Assembly (NCBI GenBank): GCA_044356825.1
Contig: JBIKVM010000171.1
Location: forward strand, 1-6,337
DNA length: 6,337 nt
Reading direction: 5' to 3'
DNA from: JAUREX01 sp044356825
GTDB lineage: Bacteria; Pseudomonadota; Alphaproteobacteria; Rhodobacterales; Rhodobacteraceae
A program made the translations under genes and the position numbers. Of the stretch, positions 1 to 6,031 are shown in pieces; within the stretch, counting starts at the first letter, position 1; every line of letters begins with the position of its first letter. The notes under the pieces were generated by a model, which ran no database searches, was not told the DNA's origin, and worked only from the letters and a program-made list of their open reading frames with translations.

Positions 1-1967
1 TCGATCGCCTTGACCGGACAGGACCGTTCGCAGAGGTGGCAGGGGTTGCCGCACTCGGGCCGGCGCTTGAGCAGATCGAGCAGGTGCAACCGGTCGAGGA
101 TCGCGAGCGCGCCCCCGAGCGGGCAGAGAAAGCGGCAGAAGGCGCGCTCGGTAAAAAGCCCGATGAGGAGGAGCGCGACCGCATAGACGACATAGGGCAG
201 GCCGCGCACGAAGATCGCGGTGATCGCGGTCTTGAAGGGCTCGATCTCTTCGGCAACGGGCGCGGCCTCGGGCGCCACCACGACCAGCGACAGGATGAGG
301 CCGAGCGAGAGGTATTTGCCCCACCACATCAGCCGCTGCGCCCGCTCGGCCGGGTTCCATTGCGGCAGCCGCAGCGCCCGCGCCGTATGGGCGAGTAGCT
401 CTTGCAGCGCCCCGAACGGGCACAGCCAGCCGCAGAACACCCCCCGCCCGAGCAGCACGAGCGAGACCGCCGTATAGACCGACAGGATCACGATCAGCGG
501 CTCGGCCAGGTAGAAGCCGAGATCGAGATCGGCAAAGGGCGCCTTGAGGTAGTTGACCAGATGCACGATCGAGAGCTGCGCGCTCGCGGTCCAGCCAATC
601 CAGACCAGCGTGAACGTCAGGAACCCGAGCCGCAGCACCCGGTGCAGCCGCCGCCGCCGCGTGAGCGCCCCCTGGAACGCAAGCAACCCGGTCAGCAGGA
701 TGAGGGCGGCGCAGAGGATCGCGATATCGCGCGCGCCTTCCTCCCATGCCTCGAGCCAGGCGGGGCGGGGCGGGGCCTCGGGCATGAGGATATAGGCGGC
801 CGGCAGCGTATACTCGAGCCGGGCAAGCACGAAGGGCACGCGGGTGCCGTCGGGGCGGAGTGCCGCGGCGTGCAGATCGGCCCGCCATGACTGCATCGGA
901 TCGAAACCGGCATCAAGCGGCAGGATCAGGATGTCGGCCATCTTGCCGCGCGCCGGGATCATGTCGGACTTCTCGAACCGATAGGTCTGTCCGCCTTGCT
1001 CCACTGTAATCCGTTCGAGGGCGAAGCCGGTCGCGAGGTTGTTGAACCGCGTGCCGCGATGGTCATAGACCCCGCCCAGGGTCGCGACGAAGATGCCCAT
1101 CGTGCCCTCGGGCATCCCGTTCACGAGCATGTCGTAGGGCTCTAGCCCGACGCCGTTGCGCCCGATCCGGGGCGGGTTCGCATAACCTGCCACGACATCG
1201 ACATAGATATCCTCGGGGTCGCCCGTCATCGGCACCTCGGGCAAGAGGTCCCCGACCCCGGCCGCGTCCATCGCCGCCTGCAGATCGGCATTGCGGACAT
1301 GCGCCAGCACGAGCCCGCCGTCTTCCACGAGCTGGGCGGGACTCATCGGCTTGAAGTTGATCATGTCGATCGTCGGCTCGGTCACCGTGATCTCTTCGGT
1401 GCGATAGCGCAGCACCATGCGCGCGCCTTCCTGCACCGCGTTGCGCATCGCCCGGGCCGAGATGGTGGCGCCCACGACGAAGGCGGGCGGCAGCCCCCCT
1501 TCGGCGCCGAGCCGTGCCTCGCCGCCCCGCAGCGCCTCGAGGAAGGTGACAAGCCGGGCCGTGCGCGCGGCATCGTTGATGAGGTAAGGCTCACGGTGAA
1601 AGAGAACGACCGCGCCGATGATCCGACCTTCGAGCGTGACGCCCGCAACGACATCGAAGGGCGTGCTCGAATAGCCGGGCGCGCGCAGCACATCGAGCGT
1701 GGAAAAGACATAACCCGCCTGCGCCTCGCCCGCGAAGGCGGCCGCCGCGACGGGTCCGTCGTCGTTGACCATCTCGACCCGCGTCGCACCGGGAAAGACC
1801 GCGGCCAGGACCGCGGGCGTCAGGCGTTCGAGGAGCGGCGGCGCGACCGGCTCCTCGGCGCGTGCGGCCCAAGGCAGCAGGAGCACCGCGAGCACGAGCG
1901 CGAGCGCCGCGACGATCCGCCCGAGGGGCGGCAGGGCGCTAGCAGTCGCGGTCATCTTGGCGGCCAT
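1..1967 (-). CDS. nosR: NosR/NirI-family membrane flavo-iron-sulfur protein, 3' end cut by window edge
   Basis: NosR supports nitrous oxide reductase (NosZ) by passing electrons from the membrane to the periplasm and aiding nos expression. I translated this frame by hand: 655 complete codons are visible, and the family is usually about 700-750 residues, so only the tail with the second cluster motif is missing. Visible parts: a signal peptide ending AARA at residue 37; a periplasmic FMN-binding domain with VGAT, whose Thr168 is the likely flavin attachment site; about five membrane segments near residues 412-432, 442-466, 482-510, 540-562 and 585-610; two CxxxCP motifs (CGWLCP at 512-517, CRFLCP at 611-616); and a ferredoxin motif with Cys639, 643, 646 and 650. 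The start at 1967 (MAAKM) is preferred, but Met at 1955 is possible; neither has a strong ribosome binding site, which fits coupling to the overlapping upstream gene. NirI, the nitrite reductase paralogue, cannot be excluded because nosZ or nirS lies outside the window. Confidence 0.92.
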   Translation of the reverse strand, partial: MAAKMTATASALPPLGRIVAALALVLAVLLLPWAARAEEPVAPPLLERLTPAVLAAVFPGATRVEMVNDDGPVAAAAFAGEAQAGYVFSTLDVLRAPGYSSTPFDVVAGVTLEGRIIGAVVLFHREPYLINDAARTARLVTFLEALRGGEARLGAEGGLPPAFVVGATISARAMRNAVQEGARMVLRYRTEEITVTEPTIDMINFKPMSPAQLVEDGGLVLAHVRNADLQAAMDAAGVGDLLPEVPMTGDPEDIYVDVVAGYANPPRIGRNGVGLEPYDMLVNGMPEGTMGIFVATLGGVYDHRGTRFNNLATGFALERITVEQGGQTYRFEKSDMIPARGKMADILILPLDAGFDPMQSWRADLHAAALRPDGTRVPFVLARLEYTLPAAYILMPEAPPRPAWLEAWEEGARDIAILCAALILLTGLLAFQGALTRRRRLHRVLRLGFLTFTLVWIGWTASAQLSIVHLVNYLKAPFADLDLGFYLAEPLIVILSVYTAVSLVLLGRGVFCGWLCPFGALQELLAHTARALRLPQWNPAERAQRLMWWGKYLSLGLILSLVVVAPEAAPVAEEIEPFKTAITAIFVRGLPYVVYAVALLLIGLFTERAFCRFLCPLGGALAILDRLHLLDLLKRRPECGNPCHLCERSCPVKAI

Positions 1968-2499
1968 CGGGCATGAGGGTGCGACAGAGCACCGCCCGGT
2001 CGAGCGCTTCCGCCTCGGTCCGGGCGCCCGTAAGGTTTGCCCGCCGCAGCGACGTCTGTGCAAGATTCGTCTGGGAAATCGTGGCGTCCGAGAGATCGGC
2101 CGCGAAAAGGTTCGCCCCTCCGAGGTCGGCACCCGTGATCTCGGCGCCGGCAAGGCTCGCGCCGGCAAGGTTCGCGCCGGTCAGATCGGCACCGTTGAGC
2201 CGCGCGGAATCGAGTCGCGCGTGAAAGAGGTTGGCCCCCCGCAGATCGGCGCCCGTCAGGTCGCTGCCCGACAGATCCGCACCGATGAGGATCGCGTAGT
2301 AGAGGGTCGCGCCACCGAGATTGCTGCCGGTGAGGGTCGCTGCGCGCAGGTCGGAGCGCAGGAGGTTGGCTCCGCCAAGGTCGCAATCGACGCAGGAGAG
2401 CGTGGTGCGCAGGCGTGCCAGATCCGAGGCCTCCCACGCCAGGGCGGCGACGGGCAGCACGGCAAGCACGAAAGTTGCGAGAAAGCGCAGGAGCGTCAT
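1939..2499 (-). CDS. Secreted pentapeptide-repeat protein coupled to nosR
   Basis: This 186-residue protein begins MTLLRFLATF and has a clear signal peptide, with likely cleavage after ALA at residue 21, so it should be periplasmic. Residues about 40-159 are some 24 pentapeptides of the A(D/N)LxG type (GADLSGSDLTGADLRGANLF at 73-92), which predicts a right-handed beta-helix of about six turns. The repeat domain is capped by cysteines: CVDC at 36-39 before it, and Cys172 (LCRTLMPDG) with the terminal Cys186 after it. The frame stays open upstream to 2760, inside the iorB reading frame on the same strand, but the signal peptide fixes the start at 2499; the sequence before it is GGGGCAGGG directly against the ATG, a modest ribosome site. 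The stop (TAG, 1941-1939) lies inside the nosR start region, a 29-base overlap. The biochemical function is unknown. By position it may be an accessory protein of the N2O reduction system, but that is inference. Confidence 0.88.
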   Translation of the reverse strand: MTLLRFLATFVLAVLPVAALAWEASDLARLRTTLSCVDCDLGGANLLRSDLRAATLTGSNLGGATLYYAILIGADLSGSDLTGADLRGANLFHARLDSARLNGADLTGANLAGASLAGAEITGADLGGANLFAADLSDATISQTNLAQTSLRRANLTGARTEAEALDRAVLCRTLMPDGRQDDRDC

Positions 2500-2541
2500 C
2501 CCTGCCCCGATCGCTGCGGCATGTCGCGGGCATGCAAAGAC

Positions 2542-2566
2542 GGAAGGGACCCCAAGGGCCCCTTCC
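2542..2566 (-). terminator. Terminator-like hairpin after the molybdenum hydroxylase operon
   Basis: A 7-bp GC-rich stem (GGAAGGG with CCCTTCC), one A/C mismatch, then 3 more GC pairs closed by a CAA loop. On the minus strand it is followed by GTCTTTGC, a short T run. It sits about 75 bases after the iorB stop and 43 bases before the pentapeptide gene start, so it could end iorAB transcripts or attenuate read-through. The T tail is weak, and the structure is nearly symmetrical and could act in either direction. Confidence 0.45.
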
Positions 2567-2587
2567 GAAGTTTGCCCGGCCTGCGGG

Positions 2588-2629
2588 GCCGGTTTGTCCG
2601 GCAGGGGGCGGCACCGACGCACCGCCCCC
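2588..2629. repeat. Two adjacent short inverted repeats downstream of iorB
   Basis: Positions 2588-2602 form GCCGG-TTTGT-CCGGC (5-bp stem, 5-base loop). Positions 2604-2629 form GGGGGCGG, a 10-base loop, then CCGCCCCC (8-bp perfect stem), starting 11 bases after the iorB stop codon. Neither has a T-rich tail on either strand, so they look more like 3'-end stabilising hairpins or a compound transcription end signal than classical intrinsic terminators. Confidence 0.45.
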
Positions 2630-2639
2630 ACGCCGAGGG

Positions 2640-4838
2640 TCAGAGCGCGACCTTCGAGAGGGGTGTCACGCGGATGCGCTTGCCCGTCGCGTAGAAGATC
2701 GCGTTGGCGACCGCCGGCGGGGTGGGCGGGCCGGTCGGCTCGCCCAAGCCGCCCCACCACTGGTTCTCCGAGTTCTCGAGATGGACCTCGATCGTCGGAG
2801 GTGTGTCGGGCATCCGCACCATCGGATAGCTGTCGAAGTTGGTGTTGACGATCCGGCCGTCACGCACCACCAGCCCGCCGAAGAGCGTGTGGCTCAGTTC
2901 CCAGATGGCCGAGCTTTCAGCCTGCTCGCGTGCCGTGAGCGGGCTGATGACGTAGCCCGAGTTGATGTAGTAGTCGAGCTTGTCGATGTAGATCTGGCCG
3001 CGGCGGCTGACCTCGACGGTCGCGACGCAACCCGCGATCGTGCCGTGCGATTCGACCACCGCGCAGCCCATGCCCGCACCGTCACCAAGATCGGTCCGCC
3101 AGCCGGATTTCTCCTTCATGGCCAGCAGGATGCGCTGCCAGGGCTCGTTGCCCTCGGTCATCTTGATGCGCCACTCAAGCGGATCCCAGCCACCCGCCTG
3201 CGCGAGTTCATCGACCATCTGCTCGACGATGAAGCCTGTGTGGTTGGCCCCGGGCGCGCGGTGATAGCCGATCGGGATGTGGTTCTGCACGGCGCTGTAC
3301 TCGTGCCGGCGATTGGGCACGAGGTAGGGCATGTTGGCCACGCCGCGCTGCGAGAACGCGGGCATCTTCTCTTCGCCGACAAAGTGGGTGAGAAGCGCCA
3401 CCGGCAGACCGTCATCGCCGAGCGCCGCCTTGTAGGTGCCCCACACGGGCGGACGCTGCGAGTCCTGCGCGATGTCCTCTTCGCGGCTGCGGATGACCTT
3501 GACCGGACGCCCGATCTCGGCCGAGATCGCGGCCGCCTGACGGTGGACGTCCATGTTGTAGCCGCCGCCGAAGCCCCCGCCCAGATAGGTCTGGTGCAGG
3601 AACACGTTCTTGGTGTCGCGTCCGAGCTGGTCGGCCACTTCGTTGAGCGAGCGCGCGATGTCCTGCGTGAAGGTCCAGACATCGGCCCGATCCGCCTTGA
3701 CGTCGGCGACCGCGCAGGGCGGCATCATCGTGGCGTGGGTCTCGAACGGGCGGTGATAGACCTCGCCCTGCACGACCTTCGACGAGGCGGCGATGAGCTC
3801 CGGCACGGCGTCGTGGTTCACGCCCTTGTCGAGACCTTTGCCGATGTTGCCGTCCTGATCGAGAACGACCGCACCCGAACCGGCGATGAGCTGGAGCGCT
3901 TCGGCATTCTGGCTTTCCGAACTGATCGAGGCACCACGCCCGAGATCCCACACGATGGGCATGACCGCGAGAGCGTTCTTGGCCTGATACCACTCGTTGG
4001 CGACGACCGCGATCGCGCTGCGCAGGTCGGTGAAGGCCGGAACGTCCTTGACCTGCTTCAGTTCGACCGCCGCGATCACGCCCGGCATCGCCTTGATGGC
4101 CTCGAAATCGAAGCTCACGAGCTTGCCCTCGGGGACAGGGCAGGCCTGCACGGCAGCATGGACCATGTCGGGCAACATGACGTCGATCGGATAGGTCGCC
4201 GTCCCGTTGGTCTTGAGCGGGATGTCGAGGCGCTTGACGTCTTCCTTGCCGAGCAGCCACCAGTCCTTGTAAGCCTTGATCTTGGGCTCTTCGGCAAGCG
4301 TGACGTTGACGGCATCAGCCGCGAACTCGCCATAGGTGCCCGTGTTGCTGCCCGCCGTCAGCACGCCCTGCTTGGCCGTGACCTGATCGACCGGCACGCC
4401 CCACTTGGTCGCGGCCGCAACCCGCAGACGCTCGCGCGCCGAGGCGCCAGCCTGCATCATGTAGGGGTGACGACGCGAGACGGTCGTCGAGCCGCCCGTC
4501 GAGGTCGTGGTATAGAGGTTGTCGTTGTTCACATGCCGGTTGGCGTCGGCGAAGACGTGGCGGACATTCTCCCACGGAATGTCGAGTTCTTCAGCGATCA
4601 TCATCGGGATGGCGGTGAAGGCGCCCTGCCCCATCTCGGTCTGCGGGGTGACGATGCTGACGATGTTGTCGGGATCGATCGTGAGCCACGCGTTGATCTC
4701 GACGCCCGCACCGTGGGCACCGGCTTCGGCTGCCCTCGGCAGATGGAAGCCGAGCATGAGGCCGCCAGCCGCCGAGGCCGAGACCTTGAGGAAGGCGCGT
4801 CTGCTGAAATTCATCTTGGTCATGACATGCCCCCCCAT
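2640..4838 (-). CDS. Molybdopterin-binding large subunit of a Tat-exported molybdenum hydroxylase (IorB-like)
   Basis: Large subunit of a xanthine oxidase-family enzyme, closest in layout to isoquinoline 1-oxidoreductase or periplasmic aldehyde oxidoreductase. These enzymes hydroxylate an aldehyde or N-heterocycle using water, at a molybdenum-cytosine dinucleotide centre. The 732 residues are full length for the family. The N-terminus carries a textbook twin-arginine motif, SRRAFLK (12-18), so the folded enzyme should be exported. Cofactor-binding motifs include QTEMGQG (66-72), GGGFGGGY (420-427) and YHRAPG (525-530); Glu700 in GGLGEP is the predicted catalytic base. The annotated start gives a TGATG overlap with the small-subunit gene. 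Met6 (4823) is an alternative start with a G-rich stretch six bases upstream, and it leaves the Tat signal intact. No 2Fe-2S motifs are present; these are in the partner. The substrate cannot be told from sequence, and isoquinoline itself is not implied. Confidence 0.92.
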   Translation of the reverse strand: MGGHVMTKMNFSRRAFLKVSASAAGGLMLGFHLPRAAEAGAHGAGVEINAWLTIDPDNIVSIVTPQTEMGQGAFTAIPMMIAEELDIPWENVRHVFADANRHVNNDNLYTTTSTGGSTTVSRRHPYMMQAGASARERLRVAAATKWGVPVDQVTAKQGVLTAGSNTGTYGEFAADAVNVTLAEEPKIKAYKDWWLLGKEDVKRLDIPLKTNGTATYPIDVMLPDMVHAAVQACPVPEGKLVSFDFEAIKAMPGVIAAVELKQVKDVPAFTDLRSAIAVVANEWYQAKNALAVMPIVWDLGRGASISSESQNAEALQLIAGSGAVVLDQDGNIGKGLDKGVNHDAVPELIAASSKVVQGEVYHRPFETHATMMPPCAVADVKADRADVWTFTQDIARSLNEVADQLGRDTKNVFLHQTYLGGGFGGGYNMDVHRQAAAISAEIGRPVKVIRSREEDIAQDSQRPPVWGTYKAALGDDGLPVALLTHFVGEEKMPAFSQRGVANMPYLVPNRRHEYSAVQNHIPIGYHRAPGANHTGFIVEQMVDELAQAGGWDPLEWRIKMTEGNEPWQRILLAMKEKSGWRTDLGDGAGMGCAVVESHGTIAGCVATVEVSRRGQIYIDKLDYYINSGYVISPLTAREQAESSAIWELSHTLFGGLVVRDGRIVNTNFDSYPMVRMPDTPPTIEVHLENSENQWWGGLGEPTGPPTPPAVANAIFYATGKRIRVTPLSKVAL

Positions 4839-5299
4839 CAGGCCTTGCTGAGCTCGGCCGCGCGATGGATCGCGGCGCGGATGCGCGGATAGGTGCCGCA
4901 GCGGCAGATGTTGCCGGCCATGGCGCTGTCGATCTCATTGTCCGACGGATCGGCCGTCTTCTCGAGCAGCGCGACAGCGGACATGATCTGCCCGGACTGG
5001 CAGTAGCCGCACTGGGGCACGGTCAATTCCTGCCAGGCGAGTTGCACGGGGTGGTCGTTGCCCTCCGACACGCCCTCGATCGTGCGCACCGCCTTGCCGA
5101 CCGCCGTCCCGGCCGGCACGTTGCACGAACGCACGGCGTTGCCGTCGACGATGACCGTGCAGGCGCCGCACTGCGCGATCCCGCAGCCGAACTTCGTGCC
5201 GGTGAGCCCCGCCTTGTCACGGATCGCCCACAAGAGCGGCATCTGCGGATCGGCGTCGATCTCGTAGTCCCGCCCGTTGATGTTGAGTGTTATCGCCAT
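4838..5299 (-). CDS. 2Fe-2S small subunit of the molybdenum hydroxylase (IorA-like)
   Basis: This 153-residue protein is the electron-transfer subunit of the hydroxylase, relaying electrons from the molybdenum site to an external acceptor. It is full length for the IorA/CoxS class. Both clusters are complete: a plant-type ferredoxin site with Cys39, 44, 47 and 59 (CGIAQCGAC), and a C-terminal alpha-helical site with Cys97, 100, 132 and 134 (CGYCQSGQ and ICRCGTY). Gln96 of PQCGYC is the residue that typically contacts the pterin cofactor in this family. It has no signal peptide and probably rides across the membrane with the Tat-bearing large subunit. The start at 5299 is backed by a strong GGAGG seven bases upstream. 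It is the first gene of the operon; its TGA shares one base with the ATG of the large subunit, so expression in equal amounts is expected. No FAD subunit and no cytochrome partner is visible nearby. Confidence 0.94.
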   Translation of the reverse strand: MAITLNINGRDYEIDADPQMPLLWAIRDKAGLTGTKFGCGIAQCGACTVIVDGNAVRSCNVPAGTAVGKAVRTIEGVSEGNDHPVQLAWQELTVPQCGYCQSGQIMSAVALLEKTADPSDNEIDSAMAGNICRCGTYPRIRAAIHRAAELSKA

Positions 5300-5557
5300 T
5301 AGCCTTCCTCCCTCAGGACGCGAAAAGGGTGGCCAGCGGCCCCCCCGCGATGCACGCCTCTAGCAGATCGGACCGTTGCCCCGCCCGATCCCCGGGCGAC
5401 AGACACAGGCGCGGACTGCACGCCGCACGCCATTGAAGGACACAACAAGTGCCCGGCGCGCTCAACCGCTATGTTGGGGGAAAGGGCAATGTTGTGAATT
5501 GATGATTCTTATGGTGTCGACACGCGCCAGAGACTCACCCGGGCGCGAATCGTCCCG
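5300..5557 (-). other. Leader/promoter region of the molybdenum hydroxylase operon
   Basis: This 258-base region has no convincing gene. It should hold the end of the small secreted gene's transcript and the promoter of the hydroxylase operon. Positions about 5486-5515 are distinctly AT-rich compared with the surroundings and contain an interrupted inverted repeat, CAAT-N7-ATTG (5487-5501), and a perfect 10-base palindrome GTGTCGACAC (5514-5523). Such an AT-rich island 180-215 bases upstream of the start could be a promoter or a regulator-binding site, but I could not assign convincing -35 and -10 boxes. No riboswitch or clear terminator was recognised. Confidence 0.35.
5307..5311 (-). promoter_or_regulatory. 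Strong ribosome binding site of the small-subunit gene
   Basis: The minus strand reads GGGAGGAAGGCTA directly before the ATG at 5299. GGAGG is seven bases from the start, the ideal spacing, and fixes that start. Confidence 0.85.
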
Positions 5558-5866
5558 TCAACTGCGCGCGAAGGTGCAGTAGATGCCGGTATCGCTGCCA
5601 TTCTTGTAGAGAGTGCCGACCTTGAGGTCGAAGCGCATCTCGCCGAAGTCACCCGTGAGGACGATGGCGTCTTCGTTGATCGAGACCTCGGCCATGCCGA
5701 TCCCGGCGACCTCCTGCGAGGGTTTCGACGCATCTATGGCGTAGACGTCGAGGTTGAACATTCCCGTGCAATTGGCTGTAATGATCTCGGCCGAGGCCGC
5801 CTGCCCCGCCACGATCGCCCCGAACCCGATGATCGCGGCAGCGCCGCGCATACCCGTCATGGTCAT
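5558..5866 (-). CDS. Small secreted protein of unknown function
   Basis: A 102-residue protein with a clear signal peptide; likely cleavage is after QAASA at residue 26, leaving a mature domain of about 76 residues. The mature part begins EIITANC and ends IYCTFARS, so Cys33 and Cys97 sit at its two ends and could form a disulfide that closes a small beta-rich fold; charged and hydrophobic residues alternate (SINEDAIVL, MRFDLKVG). The start at 5866 is chosen because AAGGA lies eight bases upstream and the signal peptide begins there; an in-frame Met at 5899 would add eleven charged residues before the signal sequence. I do not recognise a family. It runs in the same direction as the hydroxylase operon but is separated from it by 258 bases, so it is probably transcribed alone. 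It faces away from the plus-strand gene at 6032. Confidence 0.75.
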   Translation of the reverse strand: MTMTGMRGAAAIIGFGAIVAGQAASAEIITANCTGMFNLDVYAIDASKPSQEVAGIGMAEVSINEDAIVLTGDFGEMRFDLKVGTLYKNGSDTGIYCTFARS

Positions 5867-6031
5867 CGATCCTGTCCTTCGCTTGCGCTGATGCGGCACC
5901 GCTCATGCGCCTGCCGACGTGCCGATCACCTAGTCCGGCAGTTCACGCGCTTCAAGCCCCGGACCTTCCGGGTTGTCTTGGCTGCCAGAGACTGATCTCC
6001 TGTCTTCGGTCGACACTAGAGGAGCGGGAAG
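5867..6031. promoter_or_regulatory. Divergent intergenic region between the two small secreted genes
   Basis: These 165 bases must carry promoters for both flanking genes. A small inverted repeat CCCGG-ACCTT-CCGGG (5958-5972) lies about 60 bases before the plus-strand start and is followed by TTGTCTTGG. On the plus strand TTGTCT (5973-5978) with TCTCCT 17 bases later is the nearest thing to a -35/-10 pair, but the match is poor. No known operator was identified. Confidence 0.3.
6020..6024 (+). promoter_or_regulatory. Ribosome binding site of the Rap1a/Tai-like gene
   Basis: AGGAG lies seven bases before the ATG at 6032, which supports that start over any later Met. Confidence 0.75.

Noticed and set aside
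2144..2170. Tandem DNA repeat GCGCCGGCAAGG spaced by 15 bases
   Set aside because: It is the DNA trace of the pentapeptide repeats (five codons per unit), not an independent repeat element.
1299..2694. Open frames on the plus strand opposite nosR and the pentapeptide gene
   Set aside because: They mirror the codon pattern of the minus-strand genes. The apparent repeats in one of them (KVRAGQIG-like) are simply the complement of the pentapeptide repeats.
2500..2760. N-terminal extension of the pentapeptide protein up to 2760
   Set aside because: The extension runs through the hairpin region and into the iorB gene and would bury the signal peptide that begins at 2499.
2415..4892. An 825-codon open frame on the plus strand
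   Set aside because: It is antisense to the well-supported molybdenum hydroxylase gene, has no recognisable domain, is rich in Arg/Asp/His as expected for a shadow of GC-rich coding DNA, and has no ribosome site.
5433..5445. TTG-N7-CAA sequence (TTGAAGGACACAA) as an FNR site
   Set aside because: The spacing is one base short of the TTG-N8-CAA core, and the inner bases do not match.
5499..5512. Possible FNR/NnrR-type site TTGAT-GATT-CTTAT
   Set aside because: Only the left half matches; the right half should resemble ATCAA. It is also about 200 bases from the hydroxylase start, so it was not called.
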